Assembly: GCF_900105755.1 (NCBI RefSeq)
Contig: NZ_FNTQ01000001.1
Span: 8,680,001-8,744,000, forward strand
Source of the DNA: Streptomyces sp. Ag109_O5-10
GTDB lineage: Bacteria > Actinomycetota > Actinomycetes > Streptomycetales > Streptomycetaceae
Length of the DNA stretch: 64,000 bases
Reading direction: 5' to 3'
Numbering within the stretch: position 1 is the first letter of the stretch; the number at the start of each line of letters is the position of its first letter. Positions 1 to 7,751 of the stretch are shown here, piece after piece. Made by a program: the position numbers and the translations under genes. The notes under the pieces are model-generated. The model searched no databases and had not been told where the DNA came from. It worked only from the letters and a program-made list of their open reading frames with translations.

Positions 1-271
1 CGCTCCACGAACGGGTCCGGGGCGACGGAGCCCTCGCTCACCAGCCCGGCGATGTACTCGGCGCAGGCCAGGTCCTCCGCGGCCCGCCCGCCGTCCCCGG
101 TGACCACGAAGGTGACCGCCGCCGGCCGCTCGCGCCGCAGCACGGCCGCGGTGGCCCCGGCGACCACGAAACTCGCGCACAGCAGCAGCTCGGCCCCGGC
201 GACGGCGAGCGCGCCGGTCGTCCCGGCGGTGGTCTTCTGGACGACCGTACGGCCCGCGACGTCCAGTGAGC
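1..271 (-). pseudogene. C-terminal part of a split ComB-family phosphatase-like gene, partial at window edge
   Basis: The minus strand reads, without a stop from 269 to the window edge, a segment beginning SLDVAGRTVVQKTTAGTTGA and continuing with LLLCASFVVAGATA and VTFVVTGDGG. This is the middle of the 2-phosphosulfolactate phosphatase (ComB) family. There is no start codon or ribosome site at its upstream end. The missing N-terminal part lies at 10349-10601, on the far side of a 10-kb insertion. The two ends join in frame (QLRA-G-SLDV), so this was one gene. ComB hydrolyses 2-phosphosulfolactate in coenzyme M synthesis in archaea; the role of Streptomyces homologues is not established. As it stands the gene cannot make a full protein. 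Confidence 0.85.
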
Positions 272-296
272 TTCCCTGTCAAGTGCGGCGTGTTGA
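272..296 (+). repeat. Left terminal inverted repeat of the 10-kb element
   Basis: It reads TTCCCT, then a 10-nt variable stretch (GTCAAGTGCG), then GCGTGTTGA. The reverse complement of the right end reads TTCCCT, a 9-nt stretch (ATTGAATGA), then GCGTGTTGA. The outer 6 and inner 9 bases are identical and the middle is partly matched. I do not recognise the transposon family. Confidence 0.65.
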
Positions 297-361
297 GGTA
301 CGGCTGGCAGATCGGCGACGAGGCTGGCTGACGGACCCGGGCCTGCGCTCGGGATCGTTGC

Positions 362-775
362 TCAGGACTCGTCGGAGAGGAAGTGCCCGGCGAGCGGGGT
401 GCCGGCGAACTTCTTGTGCATCAGACGGGAGAAGAGCAGCAGCGAGTTGCGCGGCCGGTGGAGCACCGCAAGGTCCTGGGCCTGCCCCGCGGCGTTCCGG
501 GTGACCGTGACGACGACCTTCAGGGGCTCGCCCTGGATCGAGGACTCATAGACCTCCAGGAATCCGTTGTCGCCGAAGTCGCCGGCGTAGCTGAAGTCCT
601 GGAACTCGTACAGTTCGCGGGCTTTGACCACGATGGTCCGGACCGTTTCCGCTCCGCGCGCCGTGCCGTTCATCGCGGCGCCCTCCAGTGTGGCGTCGTC
701 GGCCAGGTGGTCCAGCCACCAGGGGTAGTAGCTCAGGCCTTGGCGGTCGGTGTCGCCGTGTTCCGTGTCTGTCAT
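362..775 (-). CDS. SnoaL/NTF2-like fold protein
   Basis: A 137-residue cytoplasmic protein whose size and pattern fit the SnoaL/NTF2-like alpha+beta barrel family: an N-terminal helix with WWLDHLADDATLEGAAMNG, then the strands DFSYAGDFGDNGFLEVYES and PLKVVVTVTRN. Members are small ligand-binding proteins, isomerases or hydrolases; no catalytic assignment is possible here. It starts at ATG 775 after AAGGAG with 8-nt spacing. It is the last gene of the leftward operon, 45 nt behind the AOC-barrel gene. The fold call is by pattern recognition only. Confidence 0.6.
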   Translation of the reverse strand: MTDTEHGDTDRQGLSYYPWWLDHLADDATLEGAAMNGTARGAETVRTIVVKARELYEFQDFSYAGDFGDNGFLEVYESSIQGEPLKVVVTVTRNAAGQAQDLAVLHRPRNSLLLFSRLMHKKFAGTPLAGHFLSDES

Positions 776-820
776 GTCATGTCTCCTTGCTCCGGTAGAG
801 GTGAGCGGGCTTGGGGGTGG

Positions 821-1303
821 TTAACGGGTGATGTGGAAGGTGAGGTGCCGCTCCGTGGTGCCGGCCGGAACGGTGTGGACGTAGCCTTCGGCACCGTTGT
901 AGGTGCCTGATCCGCCGGTGATGGCGACGTCGACGGCCGAGTGGGAGGGCAGGTGGAGCAGAGCCTGTCCGGTGATCTGCCCCTGGGGCAGGGCGAAAGT
1001 GCCCAGGCACTGGAGTGTGTCCGGACCGATGTGCACGTAGGTGCACACCACGGCGTGGTCGCCGACCTTCTTTCCGTTCTGGTACAGGTCTTCGGCGACG
1101 ACCAGCTCATCACCGAGGCTGTGTCCCTTCTCGCCCGTGTCGACGGTGTGGGACTGGGTCTGCTTGGCGACCAACTCGACGATCTCCGCGCGCTGGTGTG
1201 CGCTCGTCGCGCTGTCGGTACTGGCTGATGCCACTCCAGTACCGGCGAGGAGCAGGGCGGCCGCGGTGACTGGCAGGAGTCGGCTCAGGAGGATCTTGCG
1301 CAT
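821..1303 (-). CDS. Secreted allene-oxide-cyclase-barrel-like protein
   Basis: About 160 residues. A Sec signal peptide (MRKILLSRLLPVTAAALLLA, ending near ASAS) precedes a compact beta-rich domain with VVCTYVHIGPDTLQCLGTF, LPQGQITGQALLHLPS and VAITGGSGTYNGAEGYVHT. The motif with a Gly-rich GGSGTYNGAEG turn is typical of the AOC-barrel/dirigent-like family of secreted actinobacterial proteins. The ATG at 1303 is preferred over an upstream in-frame ATG because it follows a GGAGG site and begins the signal peptide. Its function is unknown. It lies in the leftward operon between an unknown protein and a SnoaL-like protein. Confidence 0.7.
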   Translation of the reverse strand: MRKILLSRLLPVTAAALLLAGTGVASASTDSATSAHQRAEIVELVAKQTQSHTVDTGEKGHSLGDELVVAEDLYQNGKKVGDHAVVCTYVHIGPDTLQCLGTFALPQGQITGQALLHLPSHSAVDVAITGGSGTYNGAEGYVHTVPAGTTERHLTFHITR

Positions 1304-1384
1304 GGTGCGCCTCCGTTTCTTAAGGGTGTTGTCGTCGCGTGCGTGCGGGGGCATCGCATCGCTGGGAGGGGTCGCTTTGCCCGC

Positions 1385-2101
1385 TCAGATGAACAGGACG
1401 CTCTCGACGTCGATGGTGACGAGTGCCGAGTCCCGGGACACTGTTCCGTCCTTGCCGAGCCGGAAGACGCGGCGCCTGGTCGGGACCATGATCCCGTCGA
1501 ACTCCTGGTAGGCGGAGGGGTAGTGGGCGGCGGGGCCCGCGTTGATGACCTCGGGCGTGTAGTCGTGTCTGCGCAGCAGGCCGTCCGGGCCGAAGTAGAA
1601 CACCTGCTCGCGGCAGTGTGTGGCGATGCGGTCCGGGAAGGTGACCCGCAGGCGTCTCCAGGGCTCCGTCTCCTCAGTGACCGCCGGCAGTTCCACGACC
1701 TTGAACCCGTCGGAGGCGAAGGTGAAGGGGGACGTGAGATAGGTCCACATGGCGTAGCCGGCGAAGTAGGCGACGTGCAGGTCGTCCCAGGGAGCGCGCA
1801 CGTCGCTCGGGAACGAGGCGCGAGGGTGGGAGCGCTCGGCCTTCACCTCGCCCTCGACCGTCTCGACGGCCACCCGCTCGGCGGTGAAGGAGGTTCGCAG
1901 CTGGGCGGCGGTGAAGGGGTAGTGGCTGGCGTATTGCCGGTGCAGGTCCAGCCGCACCGCCGCATGGCTCAGAATCCCTTCCCGTCCCTTCAGCCGCCAC
2001 AGTGAACCCCCGAGGCGGAAGTGCACTGTGGCCGAGCTGTACTGGTTGTAGCGATCCAGGCCGCCGTGCGCCTCGACGGCGGTGCTCAGCAGATCACCCA
2101 C
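1385..2101 (-). CDS. Uncharacterised 238-residue protein coupled to the nitrilase
   Basis: I do not recognise the family with certainty. The protein begins VGDLLSTAVEAHGGLDRYNQ and continues with alternating strands (VHFRLGGSLWRLKG, REQVFYFGPDGLLRRHDYTP, FDGIMVPTRRRVFRLG). This resembles proteins of unknown function with a LolA/LppX-like half-barrel, but without a signal peptide. The GTG start at 2101 follows GAGGAG with 7-nt spacing and overlaps the nitrilase stop by 8 nt, so translation is probably coupled. An upstream ATG at 2137 lacks such a site. The coupling suggests it works with the nitrilase. Confidence 0.7.
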   Translation of the reverse strand: MGDLLSTAVEAHGGLDRYNQYSSATVHFRLGGSLWRLKGREGILSHAAVRLDLHRQYASHYPFTAAQLRTSFTAERVAVETVEGEVKAERSHPRASFPSDVRAPWDDLHVAYFAGYAMWTYLTSPFTFASDGFKVVELPAVTEETEPWRRLRVTFPDRIATHCREQVFYFGPDGLLRRHDYTPEVINAGPAAHYPSAYQEFDGIMVPTRRRVFRLGKDGTVSRDSALVTIDVESVLFI

Positions 2102-3125
2102 GGGAGAACTCCTCTCGTATCGTCGTCGGGGTGTCACTGGTCACGCCGTTCCTGCTGTCTTCGTCGACAGCACGAACGGCAGGGGCCGGAGCCCTGGTGC
2201 CGCGCTCGTGGATGTGCGGCGTCGGCGTGCGGTCGATGTGGAGGCTGAGCAGTTCAGGACGGCTGTAGTGGCCGCGCGAGTCCATCAGGCGCTTGCGCAG
2301 GTCGATGCGGGAGAGGTCCAGGTCAGCGATGACCTCTCCCTCACCCGACGTGAGGGGCTCGCCCATGACGCGGCCTTCGGGGTCGACGATGGCGGTGAAG
2401 AAGCCGCCGGAGACAGCGGCGAGGGGTCCACCGGTGTCCGCGACGATCTGCTCCTGCTGAGCGGCGTCGAGCCAGGCGGTGGCGTTGACCACGAAGCAGG
2501 CCGACTCCAACGCGTGCTCACGGATGCTCACTTCGATCTGCTCAGCGAACTGCCGGCCGCCGAAGGCACCGGGGTACATCGCGGCGTGGATCTGCTCACC
2601 GTCGGCGATCAGGGCGTAGCGCGCCAGGGGCAGGTAGTGCTCCCAGCATGCGAGCTGGCCGATGCGGCCGACGGCACTGTCCACCGCCTGCAGACCCGAC
2701 CCGTCGCCCTGACCCCACACCATCCGCTCGTGGTAAGTGGGCGTGATCTTGCGGCGACGCTGGATCAACGTGCCGTCCGCGTCGAACAGCAACTGCGTGT
2801 TGTAGAGGGTGCCGCCGTCACGCTCGTTGACGCCGACCGAGACGACCATCCGTGCTTCCCGGGCGGCTTCGGCGATCGCGTCGGTCTCGGCGGACGGTAC
2901 GGTCACCGCCTCTTGCAGCAGGAGCAGGTGCTCCTTGGCCGTCATGTAGGGCGGCTTCATGTAGGAGAAGTAGGGGTAGTACGGGACGACGGTCTCGGGG
3001 AAGACCGCGAACTGGACACCCTGCTCGCCCAAGTCGCGGATCTTCTGCACGATCTTGCCCGTGGTGCCGGCGCGGCTGTAGAGCACTGGGCTGATCTGCA
3101 CCGCGGCGGCTCGTACGACTGTCAT
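2094..3125 (-). CDS. Nitrilase (carbon-nitrogen hydrolase family)
   Basis: 343 residues, the usual size of a nitrilase. The catalytic triad is visible: Glu44 in VFPETVVPYYPYFSY, Lys126 in RRRKITPTYHERMVWG and Cys160 in QLACWEHYLPLARY. The CWEHY signature and flanking residues are those of true nitrilases, which convert a nitrile to a carboxylic acid and ammonia, rather than amidases. The substrate cannot be told. It starts at ATG 3125 after AGGAAA; the frame is open further upstream, but that part has no ribosome site. It lies in the leftward operon between a VOC protein and an uncharacterised protein whose start overlaps its stop. Likely controlled by the MarR palindrome at 4866. Confidence 0.9.
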   Translation of the reverse strand: MTVVRAAAVQISPVLYSRAGTTGKIVQKIRDLGEQGVQFAVFPETVVPYYPYFSYMKPPYMTAKEHLLLLQEAVTVPSAETDAIAEAAREARMVVSVGVNERDGGTLYNTQLLFDADGTLIQRRRKITPTYHERMVWGQGDGSGLQAVDSAVGRIGQLACWEHYLPLARYALIADGEQIHAAMYPGAFGGRQFAEQIEVSIREHALESACFVVNATAWLDAAQQEQIVADTGGPLAAVSGGFFTAIVDPEGRVMGEPLTSGEGEVIADLDLSRIDLRKRLMDSRGHYSRPELLSLHIDRTPTPHIHERGTRAPAPAVRAVDEDSRNGVTSDTPTTIREEFSRG

Positions 3126-3244
3126 GAGCGGTTTCCTTTCGGTTCGTGGGTGAGGCTGTAGTCGCGGTGGGGCGCGTGACGGCGGGCGGGCCACCCGCCG
3201 GGACAGCGAGGCTGATTGTGGAAAACCGTCAGTCGCAAGGGCGT

Positions 3245-3718
3245 TCAGCGGCCGGGGAACCTCTGCGTGATCTCCTGGAGCACCCAGCCGTTGCCGTCCG
3301 GGTCGCTGAAAGTGGCGAAGGAGCCGTAGCTGGCACGTCCGGGGTGCGGTCCGGTGATGCGCGCCTGGCCCTGACCGTTGTGGACGACGTCTCCGGCATC
3401 GTGACCGTGGAAGAAGATGCCCTTGTCGTCGTGGAACACCTCGCTCACCTCGATTCCGCGGCCGACCAGTTCCGCGCGGGCCTCTTCTATGTCCTCGACG
3501 ACGAGGTACAGCCCCTGGGCCGACCCGGGCGCGGCCGTGGTGAGGCCCTGTCCGAAGATGATCGATGACTCGGACCCGGGCGGCGTGAGGTGGACCACGC
3601 GGTAGTCGTCGGTGACGTCCAGAGCGAGGTCGAGCCGGAATCCGGCCTTCTCGTAGAAGGCCCTGGAACGGTCGACGTCCGAGACCGGCAGGACGAGAAG
3701 CTCGAGTTTCATGTTCAT
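3245..3718 (-). CDS. VOC-superfamily (glyoxalase/bleomycin resistance-like) protein
   Basis: 157 residues with the paired beta-alpha-beta-beta-beta modules of the vicinal oxygen chelate fold: KLELLVLPVSDVDRSRAFYE at the N terminus and GRASYGSFATFSDPDGNGWVLQEI at the C terminus. The final SDPDGNGWVLQE is the classic glyoxalase-like ending. The middle is HDAGDVVHNGQGQARITGPH, so possible metal ligands include His and Glu. Substrate unknown. ATG 3718 is taken as the start; a second ATG two codons later is also possible. It is second in the leftward operon. Confidence 0.85.
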   Translation of the reverse strand: MNMKLELLVLPVSDVDRSRAFYEKAGFRLDLALDVTDDYRVVHLTPPGSESSIIFGQGLTTAAPGSAQGLYLVVEDIEEARAELVGRGIEVSEVFHDDKGIFFHGHDAGDVVHNGQGQARITGPHPGRASYGSFATFSDPDGNGWVLQEITQRFPGR

Positions 3719-3819
3719 GCGTTTGATCACTTTCGTTGTCGGTGTCCCGCACCAGCGCGGGACGCAGGGGGATCCTCGTGGTGCTCGCCACGCCGTGTGC
3801 GGCGAGCCCTCGGGAAGGG

Positions 3820-4725
3820 TCAGGCGAGGTAGAAGTCCTTGCGTGCCGCGACGAAGTCCTCGATCGTCGAGGCGGGAACGCCGGTCAGGCGCTCGACGGC
3901 GTCCGACGCCCGGTCGTACCGGTTCTGCTGATGCAGGCGGCACATGGTGACGATGTGCTGCTCGATGTGGGACGGCAGACCGATCGTCGAGAGCACCTCG
4001 TTCCGCCACTGCTCCAAGGGGACGTCCACGTACGAGATCGGCCGGCCCAGCACCTTGGAGAAGGCCTCGGCCATCTCGGTCATGTCGACCGTGCGCGGGC
4101 CGGTCAGTTCGTAGACGTGACCCGCGTGGGGGGCGGGCTCGTGCAGCACGGTGGCGACCACCCTGGCGACGTCGTCCACGGCGATCGGCGAGGTGCGCCC
4201 GGTTCCGAACGGCAGCTCGATCGTGCCCCTCTTGGGGATCGTCTGCGCCGGAAGCGTGGTGAACAGCGGGTTGTCCAGGAACGACGTGGGCCGGATATGG
4301 ACCATCGGCAGACCTGACCAGTCGAACACCTGCTCCGCAAGCCAGTGCAGCCGCTGCTGGCGGGACTCCGCGGTGCTGGTGGCGGTCATCTGGGACACGG
4401 TCATCTGCGACATGTCCACCAGCGCGTCCAACCCGCCGTACTCCCGCGCGACGCTCGCCACTGTGGTTGCCGCGAGCAGGTGGTCCGGCGATACAGGCAT
4501 GGCGAAGTACATACTTCGAACGCCTTCCAGAGCGACCGCGACGGTCTCGGGTCGCGTGAGGTCACCGAGGACGACCTCAGCTCCGAGTGCCTGCAACTGC
4601 GCGGCGCGGTCGTCGTCCCGACGGACCATGACACGCACGGGCACGTCCCGTGCGCGCAGCTTCTCGAGGACGCTACGGCCCACGCCGCCCGCGCCTGTGA
4701 TGAGGACGGGGTTACTGGCAGCCAT
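3820..4725 (-). CDS. NmrA-like NAD(P)-binding protein (quinone-reductase/SDR type)
   Basis: 301 residues. The N terminus carries the Rossmann motif TGAGGVG (residues 10-16), followed by the second-strand region RVMVRRDDDRAAQLQALGAE that usually selects NADP(H). Later features HIRPTSFLDNPLF, IAVDDVARVVATVL and YELTGPRTVDMTEMAEAFSK are typical of NmrA/QOR2-like proteins. Members act as NADPH-dependent reductases or redox sensors. ATG 4725 follows GGGAG; the upstream extension has no ribosome site. This is the first gene of the leftward operon, about 140 nt downstream of the perfect MarR-type palindrome at 4866-4885. Confidence 0.85.
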   Translation of the reverse strand: MAASNPVLITGAGGVGRSVLEKLRARDVPVRVMVRRDDDRAAQLQALGAEVVLGDLTRPETVAVALEGVRSMYFAMPVSPDHLLAATTVASVAREYGGLDALVDMSQMTVSQMTATSTAESRQQRLHWLAEQVFDWSGLPMVHIRPTSFLDNPLFTTLPAQTIPKRGTIELPFGTGRTSPIAVDDVARVVATVLHEPAPHAGHVYELTGPRTVDMTEMAEAFSKVLGRPISYVDVPLEQWRNEVLSTIGLPSHIEQHIVTMCRLHQQNRYDRASDAVERLTGVPASTIEDFVAARKDFYLA

Positions 4726-4865
4726 GGGTTTGTCTCCCTTTTCCTTGTGACTGGGCGAAGATCGAAATCGCATCCGCGGTTGGTGGGGCGCGGCCGTACC
4801 GGCGGCGCTTCCTTGACTGTCGCGGGAGAAGCAGGGAGGGGATTCGAGAGGCTTCCTCCCTGGCG

Positions 4866-4885
4866 TTAGGAGCATATGCTCCTAA
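4866..4885. promoter_or_regulatory. Perfect 20-bp palindrome, probable MarR operator 1
   Basis: TTAGGAGCATATGCTCCTAA is a perfect 20-bp inverted repeat in the promoter region of the NmrA-VOC-nitrilase operon. Near-identical sites lie upstream of the MarR gene (6549) and between the divergent genes at 8853. That distribution is what a local MarR dimer operator would show. The IS701 element begins 122 bp further on. Confidence 0.8.
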
Positions 4886-5007
4886 TTGGGGAAGTGCAAG
4901 AAGTCTTCTTCCCTTCGGGGGCTGCGGCTGCGAACGATGCGGTGAACTGCGCTTCCGGCAGCCGGGCCGCCGCTCCCGAAAGCCACTCCGGCGCCTTTCG
5001 AACCTAG

Positions 5008-6449
5008 TAGGGCTTGGTCAGGTTCGTATTGGGGTGGGTATGTCGTGGTGGCAGGTGGGGCAGGCGCCGGTCCAGAGGGCGAGGAGTGTTTGCAGCTCGC
5101 GGACGGTCTGGTAGAGGCTCAGTCCTGCGCCGTGTCTTTTGGGTCTCGTGCCAGCCGTTGGAGTGTGCAGAAGGCGTGGGCGGCGGAGACGAGGGTGACG
5201 TGGTGGTGCCAGCCGTTCCAGGTGCGGCCCTCGAAGTGGGCCAGTCCCAGGGCTTGTTTCATCTCGCGGTAGTCGTGCTCGATGCGCCAGCGGAGCTTGG
5301 CCAGCCGCACCAGGGTGGCCAAAGGCATGCCGGAGGGCAGGCTGGACAGCCAGAACTGCACCGGTTCGCTCTCGTCGGCTGGCCATTCGGCAAGCAGCCA
5401 GCGCTCGGGCAGTTCCGGTTCGTCGGCCGGCTTGCGGATGCCGCGTCCGGCGGGACGGATGCGCAGGGCGACGAACCGCGAGTACATGCGCCTGAAGCCG
5501 CTTCGGCTGTTGCCCGGCCGGGATCCCTCTCGCCAGGACACCGGCCGAGCGGCCGTCCGGCCGGCCGCGATGACCAGGTCCTTCACGCTCTGCGGCGGGT
5601 CGGGGTACTGCATCTTCGACGGCCGGCCGGTGCCCGCGTAGGCGGGCTGGACGGGCCGGGCATCGGCAGGGTGAGCGGTGTGGCGGCCGGAGATGCCCAC
5701 CGCATAGGGCAGATTGCGTTCTTCCAGGCCGCTGCGGAAGGCGGCGGCGTCGCCGTATCCGGCGTCCGCGACGACGAGGGGAACGTCGATGCCCCACGAC
5801 CGTGCTTCGTCGATCATGTCCAGGGCCAGCTGCCACTTCTCCACGTGTCCCGTCTGGGCGGGGATGCCGCAGCGGGTGCGGCGGGCGACCTTGGCCGCAT
5901 CTGCCTCGGGCGAGGCCGGGTCCCAGCCGGCCGGCATGAACAGCCGCCAGTCGATCGCGGCCGAGGCACGGTCGGTGGCCAGGTGCAGCGACACTCCCAC
6001 CTGGCAGTTGGTGACCTTGCCCGCGGTTCCGGTGTACTGCCGGGACACGCACGCCGAGGCGTCCCCGTCCTTGAGGAACCCGGTGTCGTCGACGATCAGC
6101 GCTTCCGGCCGGATCGCGTCCTGCATCTTCCAGGCCAGGCGGGCCTGCACGTGCGCCGGATTCCACGGGCTGGTCGTCACGAAGTGGGCCAGTGCCTGCC
6201 GGTTGCCGTCCTCGCCGAGGCGGGCCGCCATCGGCTCCACCGACTTGCGCCGACCGTTCAGCAACAGTCCCCGCACATAAACCTGTCCCCATCGCCGCTG
6301 GTCAGCACGGAAGAAGCCGTCGAACAACTCCGCCGTGAACGCCTCCAGGGCCTCCCGGACCCCGACCATCTCCTCAGGTGTCACACCACCTCAACGACAC
6401 CCACCGACCAACGGACACGCCATCCACAAATGAACCTGACCAAGCCCTA
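5008..6449 (-). mobile_element. IS701-family insertion sequence, complete
   Basis: A 1,442-bp element bounded by inverted repeats TAGGGCTTGGTCAGGTTC, 18 bp perfect, at 5008-5025 and 6432-6449. Both sides carry CTAG (5004-5007 and 6450-6453), the 4-bp target duplication expected for IS701. It contains one transposase gene. It has inserted between the operon promoter (palindrome at 4866) and the MarR gene. Confidence 0.9.
5119..6384 (-). CDS. IS701-family transposase
   Basis: 421 residues, full length for the family. The acidic catalytic residues are visible: LIVDDTGFLKDG (Asp near 99-100), VVADAGYGD (Asp207) and the DDE Glu in RWRIEHDYREMKQALGLAHF. The C terminus has the usual FEGRTWNGWHHHVTL. 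The GTG at 6384 is used as start; an ATG at 6369 lies directly on GAGGAG and is too close to use it. The gene looks intact, with no frameshift, so the IS may still be active. Confidence 0.92.
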   Translation of the reverse strand: MTPEEMVGVREALEAFTAELFDGFFRADQRRWGQVYVRGLLLNGRRKSVEPMAARLGEDGNRQALAHFVTTSPWNPAHVQARLAWKMQDAIRPEALIVDDTGFLKDGDASACVSRQYTGTAGKVTNCQVGVSLHLATDRASAAIDWRLFMPAGWDPASPEADAAKVARRTRCGIPAQTGHVEKWQLALDMIDEARSWGIDVPLVVADAGYGDAAAFRSGLEERNLPYAVGISGRHTAHPADARPVQPAYAGTGRPSKMQYPDPPQSVKDLVIAAGRTAARPVSWREGSRPGNSRSGFRRMYSRFVALRIRPAGRGIRKPADEPELPERWLLAEWPADESEPVQFWLSSLPSGMPLATLVRLAKLRWRIEHDYREMKQALGLAHFEGRTWNGWHHHVTLVSAAHAFCTLQRLARDPKDTAQD

Positions 6450-6548
6450 CTAGGCCCCGGCGAAGCGGTCGTAGCGGCCGAACCGGCGAGGCGCCGCCTC
6501 TTGCCGCACCGATGGGGTGCGACCGCCTCCTCGTAGTACCTCCAGCGG

Positions 6549-6568
6549 TTAGGTGCATATACTCGTAC
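6549..6568. promoter_or_regulatory. Probable MarR operator 2 (autoregulatory)
   Basis: TTAGGTGCATATACTCGTAC matches the perfect palindrome at 4866 at 16 of 20 positions. It lies 26 bp upstream of the MarR start codon, where bound protein would block transcription or initiation. The imperfect symmetry suggests weaker binding and autoregulation. Confidence 0.65.
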
Positions 6569-6593
6569 TTTGATACCGCATCTGGAGGAAAGC

Positions 6594-7046
6594 ATGGCCG
6601 GCACCGAGAGGGACAACAGCAGTTCCTGCAACAACCTGGCTCTACGTAAGGCAGCCCGGTACCTCAGCGCCACCTACGACAAGGCGCTCGCCCCGACGGG
6701 CCTGCGCGCCACGCAATTCAACATCCTCCAGAAGCTGAGCACCCGCGAGCAGATCACCATCAGCAGCCTCGCCGAGATGATCGCCATGGACCGCACCACC
6801 TTGGCCAGCAATCTCAAACCACTCGCCCGGGAAGGCCTCGTCACCGTCGAACCGTCACCGACAGACCGCCGCGCCCGCATCGTCACCCTCACCCCGGACG
6901 GCCTCGCCCGGATGAAGGCCGCACTCCCCTACTGGCGCACCGTGCAGTCCGAGTTCGAGGAGAGCTTCGGCCAGGACAAGGCGGCCCGACTGCGCGCCGC
7001 TCTCGAGGACGTCCTCGGCACCGGATTCCACCCCTGGGCTGAGTAG
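6594..7046 (+). CDS. MarR-family transcriptional regulator
   Basis: 150 residues. Features of a MarR winged-helix dimer are clear: an N-terminal dimerisation helix (NNLALRKAARYLSATYDKAL), a helix-turn-helix with ISSLAEMIAMDRTTLASNLK and a wing carrying PSPTDRRARIVTLTPDG. There is one Cys near the N terminus (SSSCNNL) that could serve redox sensing, but this is only a possibility. ATG 6594 follows GGAGGAA. The three related palindromes in the element are its likely targets, which would put all cargo genes under its control. The ligand is unknown; substrates of the neighbouring oxidoreductases are candidates. Confidence 0.92.
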   Translation: MAGTERDNSSSCNNLALRKAARYLSATYDKALAPTGLRATQFNILQKLSTREQITISSLAEMIAMDRTTLASNLKPLAREGLVTVEPSPTDRRARIVTLTPDGLARMKAALPYWRTVQSEFEESFGQDKAARLRAALEDVLGTGFHPWAE

Positions 7047-7075
7047 TCGGCGGCCCTCCTGCTGGCGGGCTCCGC

Positions 7076-7162
7076 CTAGAACAGGTGGAGGAAGCATCCG
7101 GTCGCGATCGCTCCGGCGGCCGCGATCGACGTCAACTGGACAAGGATCTTCCGGTACTTCAC
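7076..7162 (-). CDS. Possible 28-residue membrane peptide
   Basis: A short frame starting GTG at 7162 after GAGGGGAG with 6-nt spacing. It encodes VKYRKILVQ followed by LTSIAAAGAIATGC and FLHLF. The charged start plus hydrophobic stretch could form one membrane segment, and ATGC resembles a lipobox only loosely. It follows the 59-residue frame and ends convergently with MarR. The good ribosome site supports it; its length and lack of known relatives argue for caution. Confidence 0.4.
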   Translation of the reverse strand: MKYRKILVQLTSIAAAGAIATGCFLHLF

Positions 7163-7300
7163 AAGGACTCCCCTCGGGATTCGTACGGCGCGCGAAGGGC
7201 GGCGCAGTACTGCGGAAGATTGAGGATCCCGGCCGGGGGTGACACCGGTTCGCAGTGGCACGGGCGGGCGGAACCCGCCCAGGCCGGCCGGGGCGGCGGC

Positions 7301-7480
7301 TCACAGGCCGCCCATGCGTATGAGCCACCAGTCCGGGTTGTAGGCGCCGCTCAGGGTGTCGTGCGGCACGGCCGGTCGCTCTTCCACCGTGTCCTCCAGC
7401 CGGACCCGCTCGGGCAGCCTGGAGAACCGCAAGCTGCGCTGCCTCTGCGCCGGGTCGGCGGTGGTGCGTTCGTGTTCCAT
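7301..7480 (-). CDS. Small protein of 59 residues, unknown function
   Basis: It starts at ATG 7480 after GAGGAGA. It is a charged N-terminal part (MEHERTTADPAQRQRSLRFS) followed by a distinctive C terminus ending AYNPDWWLIRMGGL. The Trp-rich conserved-looking tail with a charged leader is the sort of layout seen in peptide precursors or small anchoring proteins, but no modifying enzyme is nearby. It lies downstream of the membrane-protein gene on the same strand. I do not recognise it. Confidence 0.5.
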   Translation of the reverse strand: MEHERTTADPAQRQRSLRFSRLPERVRLEDTVEERPAVPHDTLSGAYNPDWWLIRMGGL

Positions 7481-7481
7481 T

Positions 7482-7751
7482 TCAGCGTCTCCTCTTCGCG
7501 GCGCCCTCGCCGCGCTCGATGGCATCCGCTCTGCCCGGGGCAGGGTCGGAAGCGGCCTTCCTGGCGGCGTCGTTCAGCCACCAGGAGCTTCTGCGTGACG
7601 ATTCCGACCGGTCGTGCCGTTCCCCGCAGTCGGCGGGAGGACCGGTCGTCTGCCGCCGTTCTTGCCGGGAGTCTTGCCCGCCAGGAACGGCAGAGTGCCG
7701 GAACGATAGAACGGCAGGAACAGCAGCTGCGGGGTCTGACGCAGCGGTCAC
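7482..7751 (-). CDS. Doubtful 89-residue frame between the membrane protein and the 59-residue protein
   Basis: A GTG at 7751 overlaps the stop of the membrane-protein gene (GTGA), and the frame closes at 7482, one base before the ATG of the next small gene. The C-terminal third (SSWWLNDAARKAASDPAPGR) has protein-like composition; the first part does not. It could be a translationally coupled small gene or a decayed remnant. Confidence 0.3.
   Translation of the reverse strand: MTAASDPAAAVPAVLSFRHSAVPGGQDSRQERRQTTGPPADCGERHDRSESSRRSSWWLNDAARKAASDPAPGRADAIERGEGAAKRRR

Noticed and set aside
52..504. Plus-strand frame at the left end
   Set aside because: It crosses the junction between the ComB fragment and the inserted element on the opposite strand and has Arg/Ser-rich shadow composition.
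5014..6453. 479-codon frame on the plus strand across the IS
   Set aside because: Antisense of the transposase; it includes the IS ends and has no recognisable domain.
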